A stretch of DNA of 64,000 nucleotides from G963674665 sp964609625. GTDB lineage: Bacteria; Desulfobacterota; Desulfovibrionia; Desulfovibrionales; Desulfovibrionaceae. Where the stretch lies: the NCBI GenBank assembly GCA_964609625.1, contig CAZSRS010000002.1:184743-248742 (forward strand), read 5' to 3'. The position numbers and the translations under genes are program-made. The notes under the pieces were generated by a model, which saw only the letters and a list, made by a program, of their open reading frames with translations, had not been told where the DNA came from and ran no database searches. Numbering within the stretch: position 1 is the first letter of the stretch; each line of letters begins with the position of its first letter. Positions 12,176-21,732 of the stretch are shown here, in pieces.

Positions 12176-12668
12176 CGCCTTTGCCGAAACCGTCTCGGCC
12201 CCCCCTTTGCTGTTGACACTGTTCTGGAGCGCACGAAAACTCAAACGCATTCACCTGGACTGGAACGACGAGCGTGAAATGACTGGCGGCACGGCCCGCT
12301 TCTGCGTCTCGGAGTACACGCTCCCCATGCATGCGGCCCTGCGGGAATACATCCAAGGCCGCCCCGTGCTCTGGCCGGACCTCCCCCTGGACTCCGATAG
12401 CCTTTCCGAGTTTTCCCGCAAGGTGCTCTTCACACTGCGCAAGGAAGTCGGCTGGGGACAGACCATCAGCTACGGCGAACTGGCCGGACTGTGCGGCAAA
12501 CCCGGCGCGGCACGCAGCGTGGGCAGGGTCATGGCCTTCAACCCTTGGCCTCTCCTGGTGCCCTGCCACCGCGTCATCGGATCCAGGGGCGAACTCACCG
12601 GCTTCTCGGGCGCCGGACTGCCCATGAAGACATTCCTGCTCAAGACCGAAGGAGTCTTGCCTGGTTGA
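12165..12668 (+). CDS. ogt: methylated-DNA--[protein]-cysteine S-methyltransferase
   Basis: Suicide repair protein that transfers alkyl groups from O6-alkylguanine to its own cysteine. The 167-residue product carries the active-site motif PCHRV at residues 133-137 (Cys134) within NPWPLLVPCHRVIG. The helix-turn-helix (ISYGELAGLCGKPGAARSVG, arginine finger R117) precedes it. The start is ATG 12165 with AGGAG upstream, overlapping the radical SAM gene. The N-terminal domain is degenerate, as in Ogt-type proteins lacking the Ada N-terminus. The ogt symbol is by domain organisation only. Confidence 0.92.
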   Translation: MPFNAFAETVSAPPLLLTLFWSARKLKRIHLDWNDEREMTGGTARFCVSEYTLPMHAALREYIQGRPVLWPDLPLDSDSLSEFSRKVLFTLRKEVGWGQTISYGELAGLCGKPGAARSVGRVMAFNPWPLLVPCHRVIGSRGELTGFSGAGLPMKTFLLKTEGVLPG

Positions 12669-12800
12669 GGAGACACCATGATCAGGTGTGTGGAACAAGG
12701 CCTGTGATAGGGCTCCCCCAGAGAACACCTTGTACTCTTGGGCTCCGGTCGCAGGGCGGCTCGGGCGCCACCTTCGAGGCACCTAGAAGAAACAAACGAA

Positions 12801-15416
12801 TCAGTACTCCACGTCCTGCCACATCTCGGGCTTGAAGCGAACCACCCTGTTGCGCCCCTGGTTCTTGGCGGCATACAGGGCCACGTCAGAAAACTTGATG
12901 ACCTTGTACAAGGTATCCCCGTCCTCGGGATACTCGGCGACACCCAGGCTGATGGTCTTGTGGATCAGCACGCCGGGCGCGATCTCAAACGCGTGTTGTT
13001 CTATGCGGGAGCGGATCTTCTCCGCCACCTGTTCGGCCATGCCGTCCTGCACGTCCTGCAACAGCACCAGAAATTCCTCGCCGCCGTAACGGATCAAGAG
13101 GTCCGAACGCCGAATGGAGTTGTTGATGATCTCCACCACCTGCTTGAGCACCTGGTCTCCGGCCTCGTGGCCGTATTCGTCGTTGACCTGCTTGAAGTAG
13201 TCCAGGTCGGCCATGAGGAACCCCGCGCGGCGGTTTTCGCGTTCGGAAAGTGGCTCGTACTTGGAGATGAACTCATCCAGAAAACGGCGGTTGTGGCAAA
13301 GGGTGAGCGGGTCCCGCAGGGCCTGCTCCTTGGAGAGCTTGAGCAGCTTGAGGGAGCTGAGCACCGGGGCGGTCGCGTCCAGGTACTTGCGCAGCACGGG
13401 AATCGTCTCGGAGCGGACCGTGTCCCACTGATTTCGTGGAGCCAGGAAGGAAAACACGGCGCCCACATGCCCGCCAAGGACCATGGGCAGGCAACAGCGG
13501 ACGTACTTGCCCAGGTCGCAATTGAAATAGGGGCAGAGCACCTGATTGTAGAAGGAACTCACGTCCTCGGCCACGCGGTTGGCCCTGCAGCTGTCCACGG
13601 ACAGCAGGACCTCATGCTTGCAAAGCGGCAGATCCCTGCTCTCGTCCAAGGCGATGGTGACGCTGTCGGCGTCGTGGTCGATCTCGAAGAGCAAGAACAC
13701 GTCGAGATGGAAATCCTTGCGAAAGACATTGGCCAAATGTTGGTAGACCTCGGTATTGTCCATCGTGCCCTGCAGATCGTGGCCGAAGAACGTCAGCTTG
13801 GCCATCTGCTCCAGACGCTTGGAAACCTCGTCCAGGGAGGGGATGTGCCCTGCCGTCTCCTGGCTGCGCAGGACATACGCCAGCAGGTGGCCGGTACGGG
13901 AAAGAAAGCCCTTCCACAACCGCATCATGGTGTTCACCACGTTGCGCATCTCGGCCAGTTCATCGCCCTTGCGCATCACGTACACAGGGCAGGCCAGGCA
14001 TGAGTCGTACTTGTTCAGGAAGATGCATGTGTCTCGCCAGAGCGGCGATATGGCCTCCGAGCCAGTCTCCAGATAGCAGATCCTGCTCGGATCCATGAAC
14101 ACGGGGCATTCCTCGTTGTGGCAATGCATCACCTCGAGACAGTGGACATGATCGCTCTCGAAGCGCTCGCTGAAGTCGCTGGCATGGGAGGCGATGATCA
14201 TGCGCTTGAGCCGCTTGAGAAACAGCTCGATGCGTCGTGTGTTGAAAAACAGGATGGCCCACAGCAGGACGGCGCCGGAGACGAACAGCCCTCCGAGCTG
14301 GTAGACCCTGTTTTGTTTGGACTCATGAAGCAGGGTGGTGTCAAAGGCCAATAGCATGGCGCCGAAGAGTTCGCCCTCGGAGTCCTTGAGGAGCACGAGC
14401 CGGCCGTAGAGCCTGTCCAGGGGGCCTTGTGCCTCGGGTTGATCCAGGAGCCGCAGGGAGTCGCGCCAGCGCTCCCCGTATCCTTGCAGCACCAGCCACT
14501 GCCCATACCTGTCGCCCGTGTACCGCGACAACCGGGCCAGGAGGGTCGCGGGTGGGGAGACGCCTCCCCCCTGGCCGATATCCACAGTGGCGCCCTTCAC
14601 GGTTGCATCCGCCTTGAGCAGCAACACCAGGTTGGCATCGGGGTGGGTCTTCTCGGTAAAGACCTCGGATATGGCCATGGACACGCTCACGCCCCCCACC
14701 ATGGTGCCTTTGAGCAGCACCGGCGCCACGGCCTTGAGTTCCGGAGTGCGCGCGGCCAGGGACAGTCCTGAAAGAGCACCTCCCGTCTGAAAGAGATGCG
14801 TGATCAACGGATCCTCGGAAAAGTCGGTCTCGGGCGCGCCCTGGTTGGCGGATTGCAGAATGGCCACACCCGGCGGGGCGTAAAAGCGGAAGTTGAGTGA
14901 ATTTACATGGAGGTTCAGGCGCAGCCTGTCAACATGGGATCTGGAGAACTCGAGCAACTTGATACGGTCGCCCGAGGCCAGGGCCTCGATCACGCTGGGC
15001 GAAGCAGAGGCGATGCTGGCCTGTCCCAGAAGAAATTCCCGTCTGGCCTGAATGGCGTCGCTGAGGTTGCCCTCGAACAAGCGCAGATTGTTGCGCGCCC
15101 CAGTCATGATGGCTTGGTCCAAGCTGTAGGAAAGCATACCTATCTGGATTACGCTTCCCAGGACCAGCATGGTGCCGGTGAGGTACAGGAAACGCCCCTT
15201 GAGGCTCCATTTGTCCGGGTTGACCAGACGGTACAGGAACTCTTTCCAAGGTTGCATGCCGCGGCTGCGTCTCTTGAGCGCTCCCTTGGCGGTCACTATC
15301 GTGCCTTGATCCTTGCTGTCTTCGGCCACAGCGCACCCCCTTGCCCGGCGTACCCGCCTGTCACTCGGGTCGCCATACCGGCGAACGGTCTGGCACCGGA
15401 CAGATGAGGACCCCAT
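12801..15416 (-). CDS. membrane diguanylate cyclase with Cys-rich module, GAF and GGDEF domains
   Basis: Likely makes c-di-GMP from two GTP. Domains (871 residues from ATG 15416): membrane helix ~75-97, large periplasmic sensor region ~98-370 (Cache-like), membrane helix ~372-391, a Cys-rich segment with C426, C432, C437, C447, C464, C473 and C476, a GAF-like domain ~545-685 and GGDEF ~697-867. The active-site GGEEF is at 778-782, and a product-inhibition I-site R-x-x-D (RRSD, 769-772) has the canonical spacing. So the domain should be active and feedback-inhibited. ATG 15416 has AAGGA 8 bases upstream; a GTG at 15329 with GGGGG upstream is an alternative, removing 29 residues. It is divergent from the PAS kinase. 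Confidence 0.9.
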   Translation of the reverse strand: MGSSSVRCQTVRRYGDPSDRRVRRARGCAVAEDSKDQGTIVTAKGALKRRSRGMQPWKEFLYRLVNPDKWSLKGRFLYLTGTMLVLGSVIQIGMLSYSLDQAIMTGARNNLRLFEGNLSDAIQARREFLLGQASIASASPSVIEALASGDRIKLLEFSRSHVDRLRLNLHVNSLNFRFYAPPGVAILQSANQGAPETDFSEDPLITHLFQTGGALSGLSLAARTPELKAVAPVLLKGTMVGGVSVSMAISEVFTEKTHPDANLVLLLKADATVKGATVDIGQGGGVSPPATLLARLSRYTGDRYGQWLVLQGYGERWRDSLRLLDQPEAQGPLDRLYGRLVLLKDSEGELFGAMLLAFDTTLLHESKQNRVYQLGGLFVSGAVLLWAILFFNTRRIELFLKRLKRMIIASHASDFSERFESDHVHCLEVMHCHNEECPVFMDPSRICYLETGSEAISPLWRDTCIFLNKYDSCLACPVYVMRKGDELAEMRNVVNTMMRLWKGFLSRTGHLLAYVLRSQETAGHIPSLDEVSKRLEQMAKLTFFGHDLQGTMDNTEVYQHLANVFRKDFHLDVFLLFEIDHDADSVTIALDESRDLPLCKHEVLLSVDSCRANRVAEDVSSFYNQVLCPYFNCDLGKYVRCCLPMVLGGHVGAVFSFLAPRNQWDTVRSETIPVLRKYLDATAPVLSSLKLLKLSKEQALRDPLTLCHNRRFLDEFISKYEPLSERENRRAGFLMADLDYFKQVNDEYGHEAGDQVLKQVVEIINNSIRRSDLLIRYGGEEFLVLLQDVQDGMAEQVAEKIRSRIEQHAFEIAPGVLIHKTISLGVAEYPEDGDTLYKVIKFSDVALYAAKNQGRNRVVRFKPEMWQDVEY

Positions 15417-15474
15417 GCATCCGTTCCTTCAGGTACCGCTCTCCCCACCCGCCCCACACCAGAGACCATTTGGC

Positions 15475-15504
15475 AATATAACTGTATTGTCATGGGCTTG
15501 GCAA
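15475..15504 (-). promoter_or_regulatory. sigma70-like promoter for the diguanylate cyclase
   Basis: On the minus strand TTGCCA (15499-15504) is followed after 18 bases by TATATT (15475-15480), five of six matches in each hexamer. It lies about 59 bases before ATG 15416 in the divergent region with the PAS/GAF kinase. Confidence 0.5.
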
Positions 15505-15705
15505 GGCTCTTGAGTAACCGCGCGTTTCTTCTTTCCGCAATCCACTCCTGGTCTTTTTTCTTCCCCATACATGCCTCGCTGTTGCTCCGCATGTTTGTAA
15601 ACCTGATCAGATATGGCTGGAAGAATTCCCGACAGTCGTGTATGACCTTAAGAACCGATCGGGCTTCACGCACAACCCGTTCACGCATCGATTTGCGGGG
15701 TGGAA

Positions 15706-18111
15706 ATGCCGGACCAAGCCAAAATGTACGACTCGTCCCAGGCCACGTGGAAGACTTCGCTGACCGGGTGCCCGGACACCCGCCTGCACCTCGCCCTGGA
15801 GGCTGCCAGCGACGGTTTCTGGGATTGGGACATCCCCTCTGGCAAGACCTATTTCAGCCCGCGCTATTTCACCATGCTGGGCTACGAGCCCGACGAACTG
15901 GAACAGAGCTTCGCCACCTGGGAGTCCCTCCTCCATCCCGATGACCGCGAAAGAACCAAGGCCACGGTCTTTGCCCATCTCGAACAAGGCGAGCCCTTCG
16001 ACGTGGAGTTCCGCCTCAGGACCAAGGCCGGGAGCTGGCACTGGGTCCTGGGGCGCGGCAAGATCGTGGAACGCGACCAGCAGGGCAACCCCATCCGGAT
16101 GATGGGCACGCACGTGGACATCCACGAGCGCAAACTCATGCGCGAACGTCTCGAAAACCACCTGAAAGAGCTTCAGGCCCTCAACGCCCTGAGCACAGCC
16201 GTGGCACGCAGTATCTCCCTGGACGAGGTCGTCGCCTCGGCCCTTGACAGCGTGCTTTCTACATTGTCCCCTGACTTGGTCCTGCTCTATCTGCTGGACG
16301 AGGACGGCTTGCAGCTCAAGGGAGTGCGAACCTTCTTGACGGATGTCGAGTCCTTCCACAAGGAGAATCTTCCCATGGGAGAGTGTCTCTGCGGCCTGGC
16401 TGCCCGGGACGCCAGCCCATTGTTCTCATTGGATATCCATTCAGACATCCGCTGCACCAACACCCCCTGCAGGGAAGCGGGCCTCCAGTCCTTCACCGCA
16501 CTCCCCCTGCTCAAGGGCGGCCACGTCATAGGCATCCTCGGCCTAGGCTCGCTGCGGGAATTCGATTTCTCGGCACGCGCCCCCTATCTCCAATCCGTCA
16601 CCGCCCTGGTTTCCACCGGCATGGCCAATGCCCTGCTCCACCAGCAGCTGCGCACCCATGCCGAAGAACTCGAACGCACGGTACGTTCCCGCACCGCCGC
16701 CCTGGAAAAATTCCGTAGTGCCGTGGAGCATTCTTCCGCGAGCATCGTCATCACCGACAGCACCGGGGCCATCGAGTACGTCAACCCCGCCTTCACCGCG
16801 CTGACCGGCTACACCCTGGCAGAGGCCCTGGGGCAGAACCCCAGGATCCTCAAGTCCGGTGTCCACGAACAGTCCTTCTACCGCGACATGTGGCAGACCC
16901 TGCTCTCCAAACAAACCTGGCGCGGAGAAATCTGCAACCGAGCGAAAGACGGCCTGCTCTATTGGGAGGAGGCCTCCATCACTCCCATGTACGATGGCAA
17001 CGGCGCCATCGCCAACTACGTGGCGGTCAAGGAGGACATCACGGAAAGGAAACGTTCCGAGGAACTGCTGCGCGAGTCGGAACGCCGCTACAAGACCGTG
17101 TTCAACGCCAGCCGCGACGCCATCCTCATCGCGGACACCAACACCCAGTTCTTCCTCTACGCCAACAAGGCGGCGGAGAGGCTCCTGGGCTACGACGCCG
17201 ATGAATTGCTCACCAAGAAGGTCGGCGACATCCACCCCAGCGAGGATCTGCCCCACGTCCAGGAGCAGTTCGAGCGACAGGTCAGGGGAGAAGCCTTCAC
17301 CACCATCGAGCTTCCCTGTCTCAGGAAAGACAACAGCGTCATCTACACCGACCTCAGCGCCACGCCCGTGATCATCGACGACCGCCTCTGCCTGATGGGC
17401 TTCTACCGCGATGTGACCGAACGCAAGGAAGCGGAAAAACTGCGCCAGGACGTGGAACGCATGACCCGGCACGACCTGAAGTCCCCGCTCAACGGCGTCA
17501 TCGCCATACCCCAGCTCCTGCTCGAGGACGACAACCTCACCGAGGAGCAACGCGACTACCTGCAACACATCGTGCACTCCGGCCGCAAGATGCTCTCCAT
17601 CATCAACCTCTCCCTCACCCTGTATCAGATCGAAAACGGCACATATGTCCCATCGAGTGGCGCATTCGACCTCATGCGGGTACTGCGGCAGTGCATGGCC
17701 GACACCATGCTCACGGCCAAGGGCAAGCTGGTCACCGTGGTCTTCGGCACCAAGGGAGACACCCTCCAGGTCCCGGATAAACACTTTGTCAACGGCGAGG
17801 AACTCCTGGCCTTCTCGGTGTTTTCCAACCTCCTGCTCAATGCCGTGGAGGCCTCGCCCTGCCGTGAAACCGTGACCATCGTCGTCCAGCGCCGCAACAA
17901 CGCCACCGAGGTGATCATCCACAATCAAGGCGCGGTTCCCATGCAGATTCGCGAGACCTTTTTCAACAAGTACACCACCAGCGGCAAACCGCAGGGAACC
18001 GGCCTGGGCACCTACTCCGCGAAACTCATGGCCGAGATCCAAGGCTGGGGAGTCTTCATGACCACGGACGAGGAGGAAGGCACGTCCCTGACCGTCCGCA
18101 TTCCCGCGTGA
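15706..18111 (+). CDS. PAS/GAF sensor histidine kinase
   Basis: Cytoplasmic-looking sensor kinase of 801 residues with no clear membrane helix. Order: PAS with PAC (~25-150), GAF (~165-305), PAS (~335-450), PAS (~460-580), HisKA and HATPase. The phospho-acceptor region is MTRHDLKSPLNGVIAI, a variant H-box with H-D-L-K in place of H-E-L-R; the N-box NLLLNAVEA and the G-box GTGLGTYSAKLMAEIQ are intact. It carries no receiver domain, so its partner regulator is elsewhere. ATG 15706 is chosen over GTG 15700 because GGGGTGG lies just upstream. The next gene, a periplasmic binding protein, is on the same strand 120 bases later and may be functionally linked. Confidence 0.9.
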   Translation: MPDQAKMYDSSQATWKTSLTGCPDTRLHLALEAASDGFWDWDIPSGKTYFSPRYFTMLGYEPDELEQSFATWESLLHPDDRERTKATVFAHLEQGEPFDVEFRLRTKAGSWHWVLGRGKIVERDQQGNPIRMMGTHVDIHERKLMRERLENHLKELQALNALSTAVARSISLDEVVASALDSVLSTLSPDLVLLYLLDEDGLQLKGVRTFLTDVESFHKENLPMGECLCGLAARDASPLFSLDIHSDIRCTNTPCREAGLQSFTALPLLKGGHVIGILGLGSLREFDFSARAPYLQSVTALVSTGMANALLHQQLRTHAEELERTVRSRTAALEKFRSAVEHSSASIVITDSTGAIEYVNPAFTALTGYTLAEALGQNPRILKSGVHEQSFYRDMWQTLLSKQTWRGEICNRAKDGLLYWEEASITPMYDGNGAIANYVAVKEDITERKRSEELLRESERRYKTVFNASRDAILIADTNTQFFLYANKAAERLLGYDADELLTKKVGDIHPSEDLPHVQEQFERQVRGEAFTTIELPCLRKDNSVIYTDLSATPVIIDDRLCLMGFYRDVTERKEAEKLRQDVERMTRHDLKSPLNGVIAIPQLLLEDDNLTEEQRDYLQHIVHSGRKMLSIINLSLTLYQIENGTYVPSSGAFDLMRVLRQCMADTMLTAKGKLVTVVFGTKGDTLQVPDKHFVNGEELLAFSVFSNLLLNAVEASPCRETVTIVVQRRNNATEVIIHNQGAVPMQIRETFFNKYTTSGKPQGTGLGTYSAKLMAEIQGWGVFMTTDEEEGTSLTVRIPA

Positions 18112-18231
18112 ACCGGTACCTGGGCAGAGCACCGGACAGCCCCCCATCATGATCCGCCCGATCTGGCAACGCCAGCGACATGCCCAATGTCCGAAGGAAG
18201 CGACCGAACCGCCCTAAGGAGAACCAGACAC

Positions 18232-18993
18232 ATGAAACACACCCTGCTGCTTCTGGTCATGCTCTGCCTGCCCCTGTACGCCGGGGCCCAGGACGTGCTC
18301 ATCGTCACCGAGGAGTGGCCGCCTTACAACCACAGCGAGAACGGCGAAGTCACGGGGGTGGTCACGGAGATCGTCAAGGCCGTCATGGCGCGCACGGGCC
18401 TGGATTTCCAAATCCGCGTCTATCCCTGGGCCCGCGCCTACAAGATGGCCATGGAAATTGAAAACGTGATGATCTACTCGATCTTCAGGCTCGACAACCG
18501 CGAGCATCTCTTCAAGTGGATCGCCATACCGGGCCTTTCCGTGGAGATGTATCTGTTCAAACCCCGGCACCGCACCGACATCCAGGTCAAGGACATCGAG
18601 GACGTCAAGGCCTACACCGTGGGCGTCACGCGGGACACCTCCACGCATCACTTCCTGCTCGCCAAGGGCTTCGAGGAGAACAAGAATCTCATCCCCCTGC
18701 CCAGCGAGGAGCAGAACATCCTCATGACCCTGCCCGACGCGAAACGCACCGACTTTTCCACCGGCGACAGACTTTCCCTGGCCCGCTGGCTGCGAATCAC
18801 CGGCCTACCCCATGATTACCTTGAGAAGCAGGTCTTCCTGTTCAAGGAGGACATCTATTTCGCCTTCGGTCCCAAGACCTCCGACGCGGTGGTGGACACC
18901 GTGCGCCGCGCCGTGGACGAACTGGCGGCCGAGGGTGGACTGGTGCGGATCCTGAACGAGCATTGCCAGGCACTGGGAGTGCCTCCGCAATAA
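18232..18993 (+). CDS. periplasmic substrate-binding protein, solute-binding family 3-like
   Basis: Predicted periplasmic binding protein related to polar amino-acid binding proteins. ATG 18232 (AAGGAG upstream) gives 253 residues, with a signal peptide ending near LYAGA-QD, then the characteristic opening VLIVTEEWPPYNHSENGEV and a two-lobe solute-binding fold (e.g. EDVKAYTVGVTRDTSTHHFL). No permease or ATPase gene accompanies it. Such orphan family-3 proteins are common in this bacterial group and may act as sensors rather than transport components. It follows the PAS/GAF kinase on the same strand and converges with the Na/Pi-like gene. Confidence 0.85.
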   Translation: MKHTLLLLVMLCLPLYAGAQDVLIVTEEWPPYNHSENGEVTGVVTEIVKAVMARTGLDFQIRVYPWARAYKMAMEIENVMIYSIFRLDNREHLFKWIAIPGLSVEMYLFKPRHRTDIQVKDIEDVKAYTVGVTRDTSTHHFLLAKGFEENKNLIPLPSEEQNILMTLPDAKRTDFSTGDRLSLARWLRITGLPHDYLEKQVFLFKEDIYFAFGPKTSDAVVDTVRRAVDELAAEGGLVRILNEHCQALGVPPQ

Positions 18994-19026
18994 TACCACG
19001 CTGCCCATGAAGGGAACGCCTCGGTA

Positions 19027-20685
19027 TCAGACAGTCTGCTCTGCTGGTTCCTGATCCCTCGCATACTCGTGCGGAGACTTGGCGAGATCATACACCGCGC
19101 GCTGCATGAGCAACAGGGCCATGCGGTTCACGGTCCACACCGCGCGCTCGAACAGGCTCGAGAAGTGCAAGAGCAATTCCCGTTCAGGGGGGCTGAGTTC
19201 CGCCTGACGTGAAAGATAGACTTTACGCAGCTTTTGAAACGTCTCACCGCGCTCCGCTGTCAGTTGCAACAGATACTCCAAGTCGTCGCGAACAAGGTTC
19301 GTGGCCGAGGCGCTGGTTTCCAGCATGATGAAGTCCAGGCTTTCCACGAAAATGTCCTGGAAGTCGGCTGCCTGCCGCGTGGAGATGGAAGCGTACGACG
19401 CCGCGAACCCGCCGAGTATGGCGTTCAGGACGTCGAGCTGACGTTGTATGTTCTCCACGTTCAGGGTCAACTCCGAGACTTCATAGGCGGGGCGGTGGCT
19501 GAGAATGTCCCGGGAGAATGCGGTGATCTCCTTGGAAACCGCCTCGTAGGCCTGCTCGATGGCGGAAAGCTTCGCCCGCGATTCCTGCGACTCCGCTTCC
19601 CGGATCACGGCCATATAGCGCAGAAGATGCCGCAACAACGCGTTCTGCTCCCGCACCAGGAGAACGACCGCCACGGAGGTATCCGCCAGGGCGTGATCAT
19701 GCAGGTACTTGAGCCTGGTCCACTGCTCCGTGTGCGTGGGCGGCCACAGACGCTCCAGCAACACGTGGTAGGGTTTGAAAAACAGCGACGCGAAAAGCGC
19801 CCCGCCGAGATTGAAGAGCAGGTAGACGTAGGCCATCTGCTGCTCCAAGGGGGCGCCTCCGGACTCCACCAGGGCGCGCACCAGGGGGACACCGCCATAC
19901 TCTTCCAGAAAGAACAAGGGTACGAAAACGCCCGCTGCGATAAAATTGAAAAAGGCCTGGCACATGACCAACTGGCGGGGGCGCCCCCGCAGATGTGTTG
20001 AAAGCAGCCAGGTCACGGCACTGGATCCCACGTTGGCGCCGTAAATGACCATGATCGTCTGTTGTACGTCGAACAGACCGGCCTGGGCCAGGGCGATGGC
20101 CAGGATGGTCACGGCCGTGGATGACTGGCACAACGCCGTGAGCAACGCACCGAAAGCAAAGACCAAAACATACACGGAGCCACTCTGCAGCAGCATTCTC
20201 TTGAAGAAGTCCAGTTCAGCAAGAGGGGCCGCCCCCTGGTTGAGCAGCACGAGACCGAAATAGAGCAGACCGATGCCGAAAAGCACGCGCATGAGTTGCA
20301 GTGCCCCTTTGGGTCGTTCGAACACCATGCAGATGCCGGCGATGCCGATTACGAACAGAATCAGCGTCTTGATATTCAATACCGCGATGAAGATGATGAT
20401 GCCCACGCCCACGTTGCCCCAGATGATGGCCATGGAGGCGTTGCGCGTCCTGATCAGCCCGGAGCTGACCAGGCTGGCCAGAATGAAGGACAGTGCGGAC
20501 ATGGACTGGAACACGAACCCTGATGCAAAGCCCACCGCCCCGGCCTTGGGGAGCGTTCCTGTCCACTTAGAGAAAAACAGGCGGAACCTGCGTCCCGCCA
20601 CCTGCTTCAGGGTCTCGGTGAGCCACTTGAGACCCACGAAAAACAACCCTATACCGCAAATCATCGCTCCGAGATTCTCTGTCAT
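19027..20685 (-). CDS. Na/Pi-cotransporter family protein with PhoU-like C-terminus
   Basis: Inner-membrane protein of the Na+/phosphate cotransporter II family (PF02690 type) fused to a helical PhoU-like region. The ~552-residue product has eight or more hydrophobic segments in its first ~310 residues. The two family repeats are visible: the second keeps a clean CQSSTAVTILAIALAQ, whereas the first reads GFVFQSMSALSFILAS, so its Q-S-S motif is degenerate. Residues ~330-550 are helical and charged. The ATG at 20685 directly follows an in-frame GTG (20688); either may be used. It might transport phosphate or another anion, or act as a regulator; substrate unknown. Confidence 0.85.
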   Translation of the reverse strand: MTENLGAMICGIGLFFVGLKWLTETLKQVAGRRFRLFFSKWTGTLPKAGAVGFASGFVFQSMSALSFILASLVSSGLIRTRNASMAIIWGNVGVGIIIFIAVLNIKTLILFVIGIAGICMVFERPKGALQLMRVLFGIGLLYFGLVLLNQGAAPLAELDFFKRMLLQSGSVYVLVFAFGALLTALCQSSTAVTILAIALAQAGLFDVQQTIMVIYGANVGSSAVTWLLSTHLRGRPRQLVMCQAFFNFIAAGVFVPLFFLEEYGGVPLVRALVESGGAPLEQQMAYVYLLFNLGGALFASLFFKPYHVLLERLWPPTHTEQWTRLKYLHDHALADTSVAVVLLVREQNALLRHLLRYMAVIREAESQESRAKLSAIEQAYEAVSKEITAFSRDILSHRPAYEVSELTLNVENIQRQLDVLNAILGGFAASYASISTRQAADFQDIFVESLDFIMLETSASATNLVRDDLEYLLQLTAERGETFQKLRKVYLSRQAELSPPERELLLHFSSLFERAVWTVNRMALLLMQRAVYDLAKSPHEYARDQEPAEQTV

Positions 20686-21075
20686 CACTCATTCCCGCAT
20701 GCGTGGAATTGGCTCACCACAACCGCTATTGACACTGAATTACACTCTTCGTGCATACCGCAGCACAGACCAAGGAGCAACAACTCATTGTTCTTGTACC
20801 CACGTTCCTGCAGTCCCAAGATAAGAGGTGTTGTTCCCCTCTTCCAAATCCGGTGGGAGCACTCATGGGAATCGGCGACGCACACGTTCTTTCCCCGATC
20901 ATGCCCCACAAGCAGTCCATGTACACGCCCAAGGAATCGTTCCGCATATCGCTCTGCCAACCAACGGATTTGGCCTTTCCGCCTTGTGATAGTTGCTGCC
21001 GCATGGTACAGCGTTATAGGCGGAAATAATTCTCGCCATTTGCATCCGTCACCCCACCCCAACAAGGAGAGCGGC
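20686..21075. other. intergenic region between Na/Pi-like gene and MEDS gene
   Basis: This 390-base divergent region has no convincing gene: short ORFs on both strands lack ribosome sites and family-like sequence. It must hold promoters for both flanking genes. A TTGACA at 20729-20734 (plus strand) lacks a good -10 at 17 bases. A small hairpin (AAGAGG/CCTCTT) lies around 20824-20843. The MEDS ribosome site AAGGAG is just before 21076. Confidence 0.5.
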
Positions 21076-21732
21076 ATGCACATCCAGACATCCAATCAAG
21101 AGTCCCTACGGCTCGGATTTGGGGACCACACCTGCAATTGGGGCGTTCATTTCTGCGGCCTGTACGAGACCGAAAAGGAACGCGACGACATCATCCTGTC
21201 CTTTCTGGCCCAGGGGATCCACGACGGAGACATGCAGCTCTACTGCCCCACGGAGCGCTCCGCCCATCAGTTCAGGAAGGACTTCTCTCGCCAGTGCCCC
21301 GAATGCTCTGAACACCTGGACGACGCCGACGTCTTCCGCATCTTCTCCGCAAAGGACCTCTACTACCCACAGGGAACGTTTTCTCCCTGGGCCATGGACG
21401 ACGGTCTCAACGCCTTTTACGAAACCAGCCAGGGCAAGGGGCCACGTAATATCCGCGCCTCCGCGGAAATGGCCTGGGCCTTGGAAAGCATCCCCGGTGT
21501 CGAGCATCTCATGGCCTACGAATCCCGGCTCAACTACTTCATCGAAGGCAAGCCCTGGATCAGCATCTGTCTGTACAACGTGAACAAGTTCGACGGCCGG
21601 ATCATCCTGCGCGTGCTGCAGACCCACCCCTGGATCATCGGCAAGGCCGGCATCACCCGCAACCCCATGTTCATCGACCCGGACATCTGGCTCGCCGAAA
21701 ACGCCCCCGAGTTTCTCAGAAGGAACGCATGA
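21076..21732 (+). CDS. MEDS domain-containing sensory protein
   Basis: The 218-residue protein matches the MEDS (methanogen/methylotroph DcmR sensory) domain. This family is usually fused to transcription factors or kinases and is thought to sense small carbon compounds. It starts at ATG 21076 with AAGGAG upstream. Visible signatures are GVHFCGLYETEKERDDIILS near the N-terminus, then GDMQLYCPTE, LMAYESRLNYFIEGKPWIS and ILRVLQTHPWIIGKAGI. It has no output domain of its own. Its stop overlaps the start of the PocR hybrid kinase by 4 bases (ATGA), so the two are almost certainly translated together and probably form one sensor system. Confidence 0.85.
   Translation: MHIQTSNQESLRLGFGDHTCNWGVHFCGLYETEKERDDIILSFLAQGIHDGDMQLYCPTERSAHQFRKDFSRQCPECSEHLDDADVFRIFSAKDLYYPQGTFSPWAMDDGLNAFYETSQGKGPRNIRASAEMAWALESIPGVEHLMAYESRLNYFIEGKPWISICLYNVNKFDGRIILRVLQTHPWIIGKAGITRNPMFIDPDIWLAENAPEFLRRNA

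Noticed and set aside
20729..20757. TTGACA as a promoter for the MEDS gene
   Set aside because: No acceptable -10 hexamer 16-18 bases downstream and far from the start.
20685..21095. 136-residue minus-strand ORF in the divergent gap
   Set aside because: No ribosome site at its start, runs through the MEDS ribosome site on the other strand, and its sequence is not family-like.
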